Assembly: GCA_016721945.1 (NCBI GenBank)
Contig: JADKHC010000018.1
Span: forward strand, 51,403-115,402
Reading direction: 5' to 3'
DNA from: Verrucomicrobiota bacterium
Lineage (GTDB): Bacteria > Verrucomicrobiota > Verrucomicrobiia > Opitutales > Opitutaceae
DNA: 64,000 bases
A program made the translations under genes and the position numbers. Positions 52,878-62,547 of the stretch are shown here, in pieces; within the stretch, counting starts at the first letter, position 1; the number at the start of each line of letters is the position of its first letter. Under the pieces are notes generated by a model. The model was not told the origin of the DNA, made no database searches, and saw only the letters and a list, made by a program, of their open reading frames with translations.

Positions 52878-53328
52878 AAGAGTGCACGTCTGCCGGACAC
52901 AGCTAGGCCACCACTTTTTCTTTTTTGACCGGTTCCCGTTCGCATTTGGATCTGAATGGACCCGAGGTCGCCAAGGAAAGGGCGTGGTTTTCTCTGCTCG
53001 GAGTGAATTCGAGGACCTCATGCCGGCGTGCTAGGAATGCTATACGCTTCCGTTTCGAAGCGGCCGGTTACCATGGGTTTATCGGCGAAGGGTTGACTTG
53101 TTTCAAGTGTCGGATTTCCGAGCGGACGGCTATTTGCGCTGCTCGTTGGAGTTAAGATTTACCTTGCTTTTGTTGCGCAATGAGTTGTTCTCCGAGTCCT
53201 CGTTAGAGAAAACGTTAGATGACAGGTACTGGTGAGTCGTCAGGTGAGCGTTGAGTTCAAGTGATGATTTCGAAACCCGATGGTCGGGAACGGAACTGGC
53301 AGAGACGGTGTATCTACGAAATCATACA
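52878..53328. other. Intergenic region upstream of the RRM gene
   Basis: About 450 bases with no gene or clear repeat. GC content returns to the genome norm. It should contain the RRM gene promoter, and a long untranslated leader is possible, as seen in cold-shock-type RRM genes. No promoter could be fixed by eye. Confidence 0.45.
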
Positions 53329-53709
53329 ATGGGTAACTCCAAACTCTACGTCGGCAATATGTCCTTCAAAACTTCCGAAGACGAGCTCCGCTCGGCTTTC
53401 GGCCAGTTCGGCACTGTGTCCGATGTTTACGTCGCCATGGATAAGATGACCGGCCGCCCTCGCGGTTTCGCGTTCGTCACCATGGGCACACCAGAAGAGG
53501 CCAAACTCGCTGCTGAAAAGCTCAATGGCGTCGACCTCGGTGGTCGTGCGCTGACCGTTAACGAAGCTCGTCCGAAGGAAGAAGGCGCTGGCCGTTCCTT
53601 TGGCGGTGGCGGCGGTGGTGGCGGCCGTGGCTTTGGCGGCGGCGGCGAACGCCGTGGCGGCTTCGGTGGTGGTCGCGGTGGCGATCGTGGCGGCGACCGT
53701 CGCTACTAA
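53329..53709 (+). CDS. Glycine-rich RNA-recognition-motif protein
   Basis: A 126-residue protein. One RRM has RNP2 KLYVGNMSF and RNP1 [10 protein letters not shown] (aromatics in place). A Gly/Arg-rich tail with long Gly runs and the RGG-like text [21 protein letters not shown] follows. Bacterial and plant relatives bind RNA and are often cold-inducible. The ATG at 53329 begins at the RRM; an upstream extension is not family-like. It is followed by a strong terminator and then a DEAD-box helicase with a similar Gly/Arg-rich tail. Confidence 0.92.
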   Translation: MGNSKLYVGNMSFKTSEDELRSAFGQFGTVSDVYVAMDKMTGRPRGFAFVTMGTPEEAKLAAEKLNGVDLGGRALTVNEARPKEEGAGRSFGGGGGGGGRGFGGGGERRGGFGGGRGGDRGGDRRY

Positions 53710-53743
53710 GAATCCTGTCGGTCTATCGGACCGATTTTAAATG

Positions 53744-53775
53744 AGGACGAAGCGCACAACGCTTCGTCCTTTTTC
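53744..53775 (+). terminator. Rho-independent terminator of the RRM gene
   Basis: An 11-bp perfect stem AGGACGAAGCG/CGCTTCGTCCT, 5-nt loop, then five T. Confidence 0.9.
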
Positions 53776-53843
53776 ATTTTATAACGCTCATTGCAGCGGG
53801 TGTCGCGCCGCCACCTTGTCAGTTTTAGCCGCGCCTATTTCTC

Positions 53844-55139
53844 ATGCCTTTTAAAGCTCTTAATCTTTCCGCGCCCGTGATGCGCGGTGTCCAGGCCGCC
53901 GGTTACGTCGATCCGACTCCGATCCAGTTGCGCGCAATTCCCGTGGTTCTTTCCGGACGCGATCTCATTGGTTCGGCTCAGACCGGTACCGGCAAGACAG
54001 CGGCGTTCGCGCTGCCCATTCTTTCAAAACTTGGTGTACATGGAAAGGTTCGCGTCCTCGTGCTCGAGCCTACGCGCGAACTCGCCGCTCAGGTCGAGAC
54101 GGCTTTCCGCGACTTCGCCCGTTTTTCTGACCTTCGTACTGTGGCGGTTTTTGGTGGTGTTGGTTACGGCCATCAGCGCACCGAACTCAAGCGCGGCGTC
54201 GATATCATCGTCGCGACGCCCGGCCGCTTGATGGACTATTTAAAGGACGGCGCGATTAACTTGCGCGATATTCAGATCCTCGTGCTCGACGAGGTCGATC
54301 GCATGCTCGACATGGGGTTCCTCCCGGTGGTGAAAGACATCATCGGACGTTGCCCGCGCGAGCGACAGACTTTGTTTTTCTCCGCGACCGTGCCGCCTGA
54401 GATTCAGGCAGTCGCATCGTTCGCGCTGAAGAATCCCGAGCGGATCGAGGTCGGTGTGAACCGCTCGGTCAATACCTCGGTCAACCACGCGCTGTATCCC
54501 GTGGCTTGGTCGCAGAAGTTTGAACTACTGTCGGCACTGCTGGCCAAAATCAATTACGACAGCGTACTGGTTTTTTCCCGTACGAAACACGGTGCGGACA
54601 AGATCGCGCGCCGACTCAAGGCCGAGAATCACTCGGTGGCGGTGCTGCATGCTAACCGCTCGCAGAACCAACGTATCGAGGCGCTGGCTGGTTTCAAGAG
54701 TGGCAAGTACGAGATCATGGTCGCGACCGATATCGCGGCGCGCGGCATCGATGTCGCGGGCATCTCGCATGTCATCAATTACGACGTTCCGGAAAATCCG
54801 GAAGATTACGTGCATCGCATCGGTCGTACCGGTCGTGCGCAGGCAGTAGGCGATGCGTTCACGCTCGTCTCGCCGGAAAACCGTAATGATATCCGCGATA
54901 TCCAGCGTTTCATCGGGCAGACGATTCCTGAACTGAAGCTCGAAGGTTTTGATTACGCACCGCTCACGGCACGTCCGGAGCCGGCACCTGGTCAGGGCCA
55001 GCGCGGTCAACGTGGCGGGCAGCGCCAGGGCGGCGGCACCGGCCGTACGCAGGGCGGTTATCCGCATCCGCAGGGCGGCGGTCAGTCGCGTCAAGGTGGC
55101 GGTCGCGGTCGTTTTGGCGAAGGTCGTCGTCCGCGCTAA
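53844..55139 (+). CDS. DEAD-box RNA helicase, RhlE-like
   Basis: A 431-residue ATP-dependent RNA helicase: motif I AQTGTGKTAAFALP, Ia PTRELA, II DEVDRMLDMGF (DEVD in place of the usual DEAD), III SAT, IV SRTKHGADKIARRL, VI HRIGRTGRAQ. A C-terminal Gly/Arg/Gln-rich tail (GQGQRGQRGGQRQGG) probably binds RNA. It unwinds RNA in ribosome assembly or cold adaptation. It lies just after the RRM gene behind a terminator, so the two are separate units. The DEVD variant is found in some RhlE relatives. Confidence 0.93.
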   Translation: MPFKALNLSAPVMRGVQAAGYVDPTPIQLRAIPVVLSGRDLIGSAQTGTGKTAAFALPILSKLGVHGKVRVLVLEPTRELAAQVETAFRDFARFSDLRTVAVFGGVGYGHQRTELKRGVDIIVATPGRLMDYLKDGAINLRDIQILVLDEVDRMLDMGFLPVVKDIIGRCPRERQTLFFSATVPPEIQAVASFALKNPERIEVGVNRSVNTSVNHALYPVAWSQKFELLSALLAKINYDSVLVFSRTKHGADKIARRLKAENHSVAVLHANRSQNQRIEALAGFKSGKYEIMVATDIAARGIDVAGISHVINYDVPENPEDYVHRIGRTGRAQAVGDAFTLVSPENRNDIRDIQRFIGQTIPELKLEGFDYAPLTARPEPAPGQGQRGQRGGQRQGGGTGRTQGGYPHPQGGGQSRQGGGRGRFGEGRRPR

Positions 55140-55151
55140 AGATTATTGGAT

Positions 55152-55769
55152 ATGGCAAGAGGTTCGCTCATTGAAAAGCACCTCTCGGCGTTGCGTGCGT
55201 GTGAACTTTGTCCACGCATGCACAAGCCGGTCGTCGTGGGGCGACCGGTGATGAGCCGCGTGATTCTTATCGGTCAGGCACCGGGCGACAAGGAGCCGAA
55301 GCTGGGTCGGCCGTTTGCGTGGACGGCGGGCAGGACTCTTTTCAAATGGTTCGGCAGTGCGCTGGGCTGGACAGAGGAGGAGACGCGCGACCGTTTCTAT
55401 TTTGCGGCGGTGTGCCGTTGTTTTCCAGGCAAGCGTCCCGAGGGCGGTGATCGCGTGCCTGCACCAGAAGAAATCGCTAATTGCGCGGGTTGGCTGGAGC
55501 GGGAGTTTGCGTTGTTGCAGCCGGAGCTCGTGTTGCCCGTGGGTAAGCTGGCAATTGCGCAGTTCTTGCCGGAGCCGTTGCCGCCTTTGACGGAGATTAT
55601 CGGGCGGAAGTTTACGATTGAGCGGGGAGGGCGGCAGGTGGACGTGATTCCGCTGCCGCATCCGTCGGGCGCGTCGCCGTGGCATCGCATGGAGCCCGGG
55701 CTGACGTTGTTGAAGCAGGCTCTGGCGTTGGTGGCGGCGCATCCTGCGGTCAAAGGCGCTGGACGATAG
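55152..55769 (+). CDS. Uracil-DNA glycosylase, iron-sulfur (type 4/5-like)
   Basis: A 205-residue DNA repair enzyme. Motif A is GQAPGDKEPKLGRPFAWTAG, and motif B is PLPHPSGAS. The [4Fe-4S] cysteines are CELCPRM near the N-terminus, then the Cys in CRCFPG and the Cys in ANCAGWL, matching the four-Cys spacing of type 4/5 enzymes. It removes uracil from DNA to begin base-excision repair. It is encoded 12 nt after the helicase, probably cotranscribed. Type 4 versus 5 cannot be fixed by eye. Confidence 0.88.
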   Translation: MARGSLIEKHLSALRACELCPRMHKPVVVGRPVMSRVILIGQAPGDKEPKLGRPFAWTAGRTLFKWFGSALGWTEEETRDRFYFAAVCRCFPGKRPEGGDRVPAPEEIANCAGWLEREFALLQPELVLPVGKLAIAQFLPEPLPPLTEIIGRKFTIERGGRQVDVIPLPHPSGASPWHRMEPGLTLLKQALALVAAHPAVKGAGR

Positions 55770-55830
55770 GGCGTGTTTTTTTGTTGTGCGCGGGATTGCA
55801 GAGGGCCGTGCATTTCGCCAATTTGCGCAC

Positions 55831-56292
55831 ATGTTTTTCTGTCGCTACTTTCTCGTTTTCATTTTGCTGGCCATGCCTGCAGTTGTCCGTGCGCAGCGGG
55901 AGAAATTGCCGCCGGAGGATCTTGAGGTGGTTCAGAAAACTTGGCCGCAGGCTAAGCGTACTTCGACTGGGTTGCGCTATGTGGTGCTGGCCGAGGGCCA
56001 GGGCGAGCTGGCCAAGCCGGGCGACATGGTGAGCGTGTTGTATACGGGTTGGTTATTGGACGGCACGAAGTTTGATTACTCGAATGATCCAGCCAAGCCG
56101 TTCGAGTTCCGCTTGGGTCGTCGCAACGTGATCGATGGTTGGGATCAAGGTCTGCAGCTCATGCGCCCGGGCGAGAAACGCTTGTTCATTATCCCTTTTG
56201 AACTCGGCTATGGCTCACGCGGGAATCTGCCGCGGATACCTCCGAGGGCGACACTCGTTTTCGAAGTGGAGTTGCTCGGGGTGAAGAAATAA
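55831..56292 (+). CDS. FKBP-type peptidyl-prolyl isomerase, periplasmic
   Basis: A 153-residue protein. Signal peptide (MFFCRYFLVFILLAMPAVVR, cut near AQR) precedes one FKBP domain: DMVSVLYTGWLLDGTKFDYS, RRNVIDGWDQGLQLMRPGEK, FIIPFELGYGSR and ATLVFEVELL, with the proline-pocket aromatic and Asp residues. It speeds proline isomerisation of exported proteins. The ATG at 55831 is chosen for the signal peptide. Confidence 0.9.
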   Translation: MFFCRYFLVFILLAMPAVVRAQREKLPPEDLEVVQKTWPQAKRTSTGLRYVVLAEGQGELAKPGDMVSVLYTGWLLDGTKFDYSNDPAKPFEFRLGRRNVIDGWDQGLQLMRPGEKRLFIIPFELGYGSRGNLPRIPPRATLVFEVELLGVKK

Positions 56293-56518
56293 AAATCTAC
56301 GCGGGCTAGGGGCGTTGTTTTCGTCGCAGTCGCTGCTGCGAGTACACGAGTGCGCGGATGGGTAATTTACTAGTTCATAACATTATGAGCTACTTTTTGT
56401 CAGGCAGAGTCCCTACTGCGAATTGGGTGGAGGCGGAGGAGTTCGGGTCGGCTAGGCTATTCCCTACACTTAAGTAGGCTGCTTTTGGTGCCGATAAGCT
56501 TACTCACCTATCCCGATT

Positions 56519-56887
56519 ATGAATTCATTCGCACGCTACAAAATTCTGCTTTTTGCGGCAGTCATATTGTGCATGCCGTTGCATGCGAAGGCCGATGACA
56601 CCGTTTACACTAAAGTGGATGTTAACCCGGTGCCGGTGAAAACGCCTCCGCCCGATTATCCGCTGTCGATGAAACGCGCAGGCGTATCTGGAGTCGTCGC
56701 GGTTTCCGCTATTATTGATGAAAAGGGTGCTGTCATGAGCGCGACGGTGGCAAAATCCTCTCACGCGGATTTCGAAAACTCAGCTGTCGAAGCAGTTAAA
56801 AAATGGAAATTTAAACCCGCTCAGAAAGACGGCGCTCCAGTAAAAATGAAGGTGACTGTCCCAATCCGTTTTAATCTCGAAGAGTAA
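56519..56887 (+). CDS. Secreted TonB C-terminal-domain protein
   Basis: A 122-residue protein: signal peptide ([20 protein letters not shown], cut at AKA-DD) followed only by a TonB C-terminal domain ([40 protein letters not shown]). It lacks the inner-membrane anchor and Pro-rich linker of energising TonB, so it cannot couple to ExbB/ExbD alone. A periplasmic adaptor or receptor-plug role is possible. It lies 30 nt before a chemoreceptor gene in the same direction. Confidence 0.85.
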   Translation: MNSFARYKILLFAAVILCMPLHAKADDTVYTKVDVNPVPVKTPPPDYPLSMKRAGVSGVVAVSAIIDEKGAVMSATVAKSSHADFENSAVEAVKKWKFKPAQKDGAPVKMKVTVPIRFNLEE

Positions 56888-56916
56888 CTCTCCCAGCCAG
56901 CAATCCTGCACACTCT

Positions 56917-59007
56917 GTGAAAATATCATCCTTTACCATCGGCCGGAAAATTACTTCTGGATTTGCGTTCATACTCGTCCTGCTCGCGATCGTCGCAGGC
57001 ATCGCCTACTTCGCGATGCGCCAGGCCGGACAAAGCATGGCGGAATATTCCAACAGCACGGGTCAGACTAATTCCGTAACCAAGCTTGAGGCCTCGATCC
57101 TTGGGCTGCAGATGAGTATCAACGAGTTTCTTATGTCGGGCAGCGATGAGAGCATCGCCAATTACGAGAAGAACAAGAAAGGCGTCGATACCGTCGCAGC
57201 GGTTGCGTTACAGGATCTGCAAAGCCGTTCGGCCATGGCGGCCGAGTTGACTGAGGCATCGAAACTCTTGGCCGATTACGATGCTGCCTTCCGCCGAATT
57301 GTGGACCTTTTCCATGAACGCCAGAAGGAAGTTGCCACCACGCTGGACCCAGGCTCCGCTGCGATCACGGATGCCCTCAAGGGAATGCTTGTCGCTGCAC
57401 GCCAGAGCGGCGATCAGAGTGCTTCCTATAAAACCTCGGCGGCCCTGCAAAATTTCTTCGAGGGCATCGCCTCGGTGAACAGCTTTCTCCTTACTCGCGA
57501 TCAGGTGCATGTCACCAAAACGCGCGAGTCTTTCGCCGCCATGCAAAAACAGGTCGTCACGATTGAGAAAGAGCTCAAGGAGGCCGAGGCCCTCGACGCC
57601 AGTCTGGCCGATCCGGCCAAGATGAAGCTGCTCAAACAACTTCAGGAAAATTCTGCTGCTTACGTCGCCGGTTTCGAGCACGTGGTGGACGCCACCGATA
57701 AACGCTCAGCCATCGTTAAAGAAAAACTCGAGAAACTCGCACCCCAGCTTACCGAAAAAATCGCCTCTATCCGCAGCGAACTGCGCCACCTGCAGGACTC
57801 TCTGGATGCGGATGCGCGTGTGGTCGAAAAACGAAACCAGATTCTCGTCCTAAGCTTCAGTGTCGCCGGAGTCGCACTCGGTTTGATAGGTGCGTTTCTA
57901 ATCATTCGCAGCGTCAACGGCCCCATTCGCAATCTCACCTCTCGCCTCACCGCAGGTGCTGAGCAAACCACTGGTGCCGCCGGTCAGGTGTCGACCGCCA
58001 GCCAAAGCATGGCAGATGGTTCGTCTCGCCAGGCCGCTGCACTTGAGGAGAGCTCCGCTTCGCTTGAGGAGATGGCTGGCATGACGCGCAAGAACGCCGA
58101 AAATGCCCAGTCCGCCAAAGCCCTCGCCAATCAGACCCGCGTCGCTGCCGATGCAGGCTCGGAAGATATGAAGGAGATGAAGACCGCCATGAGTGCGATC
58201 CAGGCCTCCAGCACCGAAGTTTCCAAGATCATCAAGACGATCGACGAAATCGCTTTTCAAACCAATCTACTCGCCCTCAACGCTGCAGTCGAGGCCGCCC
58301 GCGCCGGTGAAGCGGGACTCGGATTCGCCGTCGTCGCCGAGGAAGTTCGCTCGCTCGCTCAACGCAGTGTGCAGGCCGCCCGCGAAACCGCGCAGAAAAT
58401 TTCCGACTCCACCGCCAAGAGCGAACAAGGTGCAAAAATCAGCGACAAGGTCGCCAAGAGCCTCGATGAAATCACGGCCAAAGCGCGCCAAGTTGACGAA
58501 CTTATCGCCGAGATCGCCGTCGCTTCGCAGGAGCAGAGCCAGGGCATCGACCAAGTTTCCCGCGCTGTCTCCGATATGGATCGCGTCACGCAAGCTAACG
58601 CTGCCACGGCGGAAGAGACCAGTGCTGCCGCTTCCGAGCTCAACAACCAGACCGACCAGCTAAAAGCGATCATCCGGGATTTAATTCAGATGGTGAATGG
58701 CAACCAATCAAGCAGCGCTGACGTCACAGAAACGAGTCGTGTTGCCGCACCGGTTGAAGGCAAAAAGCATGTTGCTCAAAAGACCGTCGCGAAATCCACT
58801 CCCGCTCGCCGCACTGCTCCACCTGCTGCAGCCAAACCAGCTGCTCGTTCGAATTCGAATGTTGCTGCGCCACGCGCACAGATGGCTTCAGCTAACGGCA
58901 ATCATGCGAGCAAGCCGGTTAAGACCGATAATGGCCATGGACCCATTCCCAATCGCAACAGTCATGCCGAGTCGGACGAGTCAGAGCGTTTCTTTAAGGA
59001 CGTCTGA
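56917..59007 (+). CDS. Methyl-accepting chemotaxis protein
   Basis: A 696-residue receptor from a GTG start ([20 protein letters not shown]). It has two transmembrane helices (about residues 13-31 and 305-325) around a helical periplasmic bundle. It then has a cytoplasmic signalling coil with the hairpin tip [20 protein letters not shown] and [20 protein letters not shown]. The C-terminal linker is Ala/Pro-rich and ends in an acidic tail without a CheR-docking pentapeptide. A canonical HAMP is hard to see after the second helix ([20 protein letters not shown]). It senses an unknown ligand. Confidence 0.92.
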   Translation: MKISSFTIGRKITSGFAFILVLLAIVAGIAYFAMRQAGQSMAEYSNSTGQTNSVTKLEASILGLQMSINEFLMSGSDESIANYEKNKKGVDTVAAVALQDLQSRSAMAAELTEASKLLADYDAAFRRIVDLFHERQKEVATTLDPGSAAITDALKGMLVAARQSGDQSASYKTSAALQNFFEGIASVNSFLLTRDQVHVTKTRESFAAMQKQVVTIEKELKEAEALDASLADPAKMKLLKQLQENSAAYVAGFEHVVDATDKRSAIVKEKLEKLAPQLTEKIASIRSELRHLQDSLDADARVVEKRNQILVLSFSVAGVALGLIGAFLIIRSVNGPIRNLTSRLTAGAEQTTGAAGQVSTASQSMADGSSRQAAALEESSASLEEMAGMTRKNAENAQSAKALANQTRVAADAGSEDMKEMKTAMSAIQASSTEVSKIIKTIDEIAFQTNLLALNAAVEAARAGEAGLGFAVVAEEVRSLAQRSVQAARETAQKISDSTAKSEQGAKISDKVAKSLDEITAKARQVDELIAEIAVASQEQSQGIDQVSRAVSDMDRVTQANAATAEETSAAASELNNQTDQLKAIIRDLIQMVNGNQSSSADVTETSRVAAPVEGKKHVAQKTVAKSTPARRTAPPAAAKPAARSNSNVAAPRAQMASANGNHASKPVKTDNGHGPIPNRNSHAESDESERFFKDV

Positions 59008-59046
59008 AAATTGCGCCAGGCCTCACTCCGACGCCTAATTCCTTAT

Positions 59047-59073
59047 GCCGGGACGATCTGTCCCGGCTTTTTT
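59047..59073 (+). terminator. Rho-independent terminator of the chemoreceptor gene
   Basis: An 8-bp stem GCCGGGAC/GTCCCGGC, 5-nt loop, six T. Confidence 0.88.
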
Positions 59074-59077
59074 GCAC

Positions 59078-59983
59078 TCAAAGCGAGAGCGTGCCTGCGA
59101 GTGAAAGGAATGGAGCGGTGCCGGAGGATTTCAACTGGTAGTCGTGATCGATGTATTTGAGCCGACGAAGGAGCACCTGGCCTGCGGTTGCCGAGACCCG
59201 GAAAGTACCGTTGATTTTCCAGTCGCAGTTCACGCCCAGACGCACTTCGAGGTGCTGAAGCCGGCTGTCGGCGAGTGAGCGGGGGGCGACTCCGGGTTGC
59301 GGATCGTTTTTGACGTAGTAGGCGCCACCCGAGCCGGAAAGACCGAAGCCCAGCGAGACCTGTTTGTTCAACTTGTAAGTCACGCCCATTCTAGGAAAAC
59401 CAATCGCTACCGACCATTTTTCGGTTGGCCGCCAGTCGCAGCCAATAACCGGCACGATAATCAGATCTTGCGAAAGCGAATTGTGCGCGAGTCCGAATAG
59501 AAAGGTGAACTGCCGACTGTGATTATAGATGCCGATCACGCTGGCGCGCACGCCCCAACCATCAGACAGCAACCCGCTTTCGGCTACGTAGCTGCCCGCA
59601 CCCACGGATGCGGACAGTATCCATTGTTGGTTGAGTGGGTGTAAATACCGCAGCGATGCGCCGAGCGACTTCAGTCGCTCGGGCAGCGGGACCTGGGCGG
59701 TCGCTGGCTTGTCGATGTTGGTTTGGTCGTAGTCGAGCCCGAGGTTCAGCCGACGCTTTTTGCCGATGGCAATATGTTTATTAACTGCCCACGAGTATTG
59801 CGTGGCCGAGATGTCGTTGTAAGTAGCGCGGTCATCCTTCAGATCGCCTTTGCCTGAGAAAGCGGAACTAGTCGTGATCGACAAGCCGACTTTGCCCGCG
59901 GCAGGTGGTTCGACCGGCTGGGACAGGAGAGCGCAGCAGAACGAGAGCGGGATGAGGGCAGCGAGGAGCGTTTTGGAAATCAT
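59078..59983 (-). CDS. DUF6268-like outer-membrane beta-barrel protein
   Basis: A 301-residue protein with signal peptide (MISKTLLAALIPLSFCCALL, cut near SQP). Many alternating beta-strands follow (LNLGLDYDQTNIDKPATAQV; WRPTEKWSVAIGFPRMGVTY), as in DUF6268 barrels. It probably sits in the outer membrane; the role is unknown. It is convergent with the chemoreceptor, which terminates 5 nt from it. Confidence 0.75.
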   Translation of the reverse strand: MISKTLLAALIPLSFCCALLSQPVEPPAAGKVGLSITTSSAFSGKGDLKDDRATYNDISATQYSWAVNKHIAIGKKRRLNLGLDYDQTNIDKPATAQVPLPERLKSLGASLRYLHPLNQQWILSASVGAGSYVAESGLLSDGWGVRASVIGIYNHSRQFTFLFGLAHNSLSQDLIIVPVIGCDWRPTEKWSVAIGFPRMGVTYKLNKQVSLGFGLSGSGGAYYVKNDPQPGVAPRSLADSRLQHLEVRLGVNCDWKINGTFRVSATAGQVLLRRLKYIDHDYQLKSSGTAPFLSLAGTLSL

Positions 59984-60111
59984 GGCATTTCGATTTATAC
60001 GTACGGTGGCCGCAGAATGTTACCAGAATGCTGCAGGTTACCAGTGGGAGGCAGCGATTTTCCAGCAACGATCGAATGCCATGATGAACAGGCAGCGAGC
60101 TGGTAAAAGGC

Positions 60112-60432
60112 TCAATCTTGCTCGCCCGGCAGGTTGATCTTACGGCGCTGAGGATCGGACTGGCGGCGGTAAAACAAGGCCGTGTGCCCGACGGCACCGA
60201 CGCATACGCTGCGGCCTTCATCGGCGATCTGCGTACACAGCGCGGCGCGTTCGTCGCGATCGGCACCGAGGAAGCGGAGCTTCACGAGTTCTTCGGCGTT
60301 GAGCGCGTTTTGCAATTCCTTGAAAAAAGCCGGAGTGAGTCCGGCGCGACCGACCTTGAGCGATGCGTCCATCTGTTGGCCGAGACCGCGAAGGTAGGTT
60401 TTTTGTGCGCCGGTGAGAGGAAAGTCGTACAT
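60112..60432 (-). CDS. yhbY: YhbY-family CRM-domain RNA-binding protein
   Basis: A 106-residue protein with the CRM/YhbY core: LTGAQKTYLRGLGQQMDASL, VGRAGLTPAFFKELQNALNA and the end VGHTALFYRRQ. The GxxG loop is present in a modified form (VGRAG). It associates with pre-50S ribosomal subunits. A repeat (60446-60512) and the frameshifted pseudouridine synthase gene precede it on the same strand. Confidence 0.9.
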   Translation of the reverse strand: MYDFPLTGAQKTYLRGLGQQMDASLKVGRAGLTPAFFKELQNALNAEELVKLRFLGADRDERAALCTQIADEGRSVCVGAVGHTALFYRRQSDPQRRKINLPGEQD

Positions 60433-60445
60433 GTGTGGGGTGAGC

Positions 60446-60512
60446 TAATCTGGAACTCAGGAATTCTGGAAGAAGGAAACTCAGCTTCCTGCGTTCCAGT
60501 GTCCCAGATTAA
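60446..60512. repeat. AATCTGGAAC-type inverted repeat
   Basis: TAATCTGGAACTCAGGAATT faces CTGCGTTCCAGTGTCCCAGA then TTA. It shares TCTGGAACTCAGGAA with 38652-38733. It overlaps the end of the pseudouridine synthase frame by a few bases. Confidence 0.55.
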
Positions 60513-61241
60513 GCTTTGTCAAAATAATCCGGCTCCAGTTCGCGCCATTGCCCGGCGGCCAGGGTTCCGAGATCGAGTTCACCAAAGTGCGAACGGTGGA
60601 GCGTGAGCACTTCGCTGCCCTGGCTGGCGAACATACGACGCACCTGATGGTAGCGACCTTCGGTCAGAACGAGCTCGGCCGTAGTTGGATTTAGAATACG
60701 CAGCTCGGCAGGCAGGCAGGGGTCTTTTTCCTCAGAGAGCAGCAGTGTGCCACTGGCAAAGAGAGGCACGAGTGCAGGCGAAAGGGCGCGGTCGACCGTA
60801 GCCAGGTAGGTTTTCGGGACCTTGTGTTTTGGCGAAGTGAGTTTGTGTACGAGTGCGGTCTGGTCGGTGAGAAGCAGCAGGCCACTGGTGTCTTTGTCGA
60901 GGCGGCCCACGCTGGTGATCTGAGGATTCCGCTGGCGCCAACGCTCGGGGAGCAGGCTGTAGACGTTTGGTCCTTCGCGTTCGTCGTGTGAACAAACGAG
61001 TCCGACCGGCTTGTGCATTAGCAGCAGCAGCCCCTCTGGATGGTCGAGCGGTTCGCCGTCGACTCGCACATCGGTAGGGCTGGCTTTTTTGGCTCGGGTC
61101 GCGGGCCAGGTTGTCGCGTACACTTACCCGGTCGGCGTTGAGCCAGGTGCGGGCCTCACGGCGAGAGCAGTAGCCGAGGTTGGCGAGTAGTTGGTCGAGG
61201 CGGCGAGGCGTCACGCGGACATTGGCCGTGGAGTTGGTCAA
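60509..61241 (-). pseudogene. RsuA/RluB-type pseudouridine synthase, frameshift in an A run
   Basis: The S4 domain is in one frame: RLDQLLANLGYCSRREARTW then LNADRVSVRDNLARDPSQK. The rest is in another: DVRVDGEPLDHPEGLLLLMH with KPVGLVCSHDE, the catalytic GRLDKDTSGLLLLTDQ (Asp) and EGRYHQVRRMFASQG. They join by removal of one A from a run of six at 61085-61090 on the coding strand, giving a full-length enzyme of about 243 residues that would isomerise a uridine in rRNA. A homopolymer indel is the classic assembly or sequencing error, but it is also a common real inactivation. Transcript slippage could rescue it. Confidence 0.85.
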
Positions 61242-61460
61242 AGCGGCAAGAACGAAGTAAATCCCGACACTTACGCCGCGATGAGATCACGTTGTGGCGG
61301 GCAACGAGTTTTTCGTTGCGAGTGAAACGCCAAGGGCTTGGGCCAAAAACACCGCAAGCCCGATTGTACAACGAACCGGCGCTGGAAGTATTGGTTGTTG
61401 GAACCGGTTAAGGTCGGTTCCTAAAACCAAGCGAAGTATCTAGAACGCCGAGGCGGTTTT

Positions 61461-61709
61461 TCAGTGGTCGTGACCGCACGACTGGCCCTGGCCGAAGACG
61501 AAGCCGCCGTCGACAGGGGTTAATTTACCGCGTTCATTTAAGAACTCGATCAAGCCTTCGGGGGTGAGGTTTTCCGCCGAGCAGGTGTGAAAACGGGAGT
61601 CGGGTCCGAAGCGGCCAACGATGGCATTGCGGAGAGTTTCAACCGTGTAGGTTGAGCCGGACTCAACCATCATACCTATGACTTCGTGACCGTGAATGGA
61701 TTCGCTCAT
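61461..61709 (-). CDS. YecH-like metal-binding protein (DUF2492)
   Basis: An 82-residue protein starting MSESIHGHEVIGMMVESGST, with FHTCSAENLTPEGLIEFLNE and the C-terminal CGHDH. These Cys/His positions are conserved in the YecH/DUF2492 family, a small probable metal-binding protein of unknown role. No partner nearby. Confidence 0.88.
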   Translation of the reverse strand: MSESIHGHEVIGMMVESGSTYTVETLRNAIVGRFGPDSRFHTCSAENLTPEGLIEFLNERGKLTPVDGGFVFGQGQSCGHDH

Positions 61710-61895
61710 GGAGGGCAGTGTAGCCGCATAATCGAGCGCTGGCCTTGATGCAGGTCAAACGAGCAGCGCGTATCAGTAAAAAGTTTCAAGCTTGCGAGGC
61801 CGCCGCATTCGAAGGGCTAGAAGTTTCCGAGCGTTTGGCATAACAAGAAGCTTCCGCCGAGCCCGAAGATTTTTCACAGTGCAGACGTTACCCTC

Positions 61896-62357
61896 ATGCT
61901 CTCCAAACCCATTCCTGGCTCCACCGGAGAAGTGCTCACCTGTTTGCCATCGCCGTATCAACCGCACGCGGCGACCGGCTTGTTGTACTTGCCGCGTTTT
62001 CTGGCAAAATGTCGCTATGTGAAAACTCACGGGGCACTGCCGAAGAGCTACGCGAAAAACTATAAGCGCGGGCTCGATCGTTTCTTGTGCCTGCACCTCG
62101 GAATCGAGCCCGCTGCCGTGGAGAAAATCGTCCACGAGTCAGTCGACGATGCGGAAGTGGAAACGAAGCTGCACGCGTTGCTTCCGCGCGATGTATCGGC
62201 GGCAAAGTGGAATCGTGAGCTGGTGCAAAAAGGCATGACGCCAGCGGGGCGGGATTTCCTAAAAGAGGCGCTGACCGCGATGGGCTGTCTCGATCGCGTG
62301 GACCAGATTATCAGCGTGCCGGACTTGATCGATTTCGACGAAGGCCGGATCGATTGA
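61896..62357 (+). CDS. DUF5069 protein, copy 2
   Basis: A 153-residue protein with TGLLYLPRFLAKCRYVKTHG, AKNYKRGLDRFLCLHLGIEP and the end DLIDFDEGRID. It is clearly related to the DUF5069 protein at 48000-48455 but diverged. Helical, no membrane segment. Function unknown. It stands alone between YecH (divergent) and the NtrC-type regulator. Confidence 0.8.
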   Translation: MLSKPIPGSTGEVLTCLPSPYQPHAATGLLYLPRFLAKCRYVKTHGALPKSYAKNYKRGLDRFLCLHLGIEPAAVEKIVHESVDDAEVETKLHALLPRDVSAAKWNRELVQKGMTPAGRDFLKEALTAMGCLDRVDQIISVPDLIDFDEGRID

Positions 62358-62547
62358 GAAAAACTGCGCGAAATATTTTTTCATGTAGCTCAATTTCTCG
62401 AACGAGAATTGAGCCACAGCGACGGCGAGAAGCTGCTCTGCGCCAGACCAGAATGGGCAAAAATTGCCTGCTTTAGGCTTTCGCTCTGAGCGAAAGCTAC
62501 TAGTGTGTGTGACCCCGCCACTTGCTTACCTCGCGCTTACCCCGCCC

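Noticed and set aside
61085..61090. Programmed -1 frameshifting in the pseudouridine synthase gene
   Set aside because: The join needs a +1 shift (loss of one A), and the codon layout is not the classical slippery heptamer. An indel or transcript slippage is simpler.
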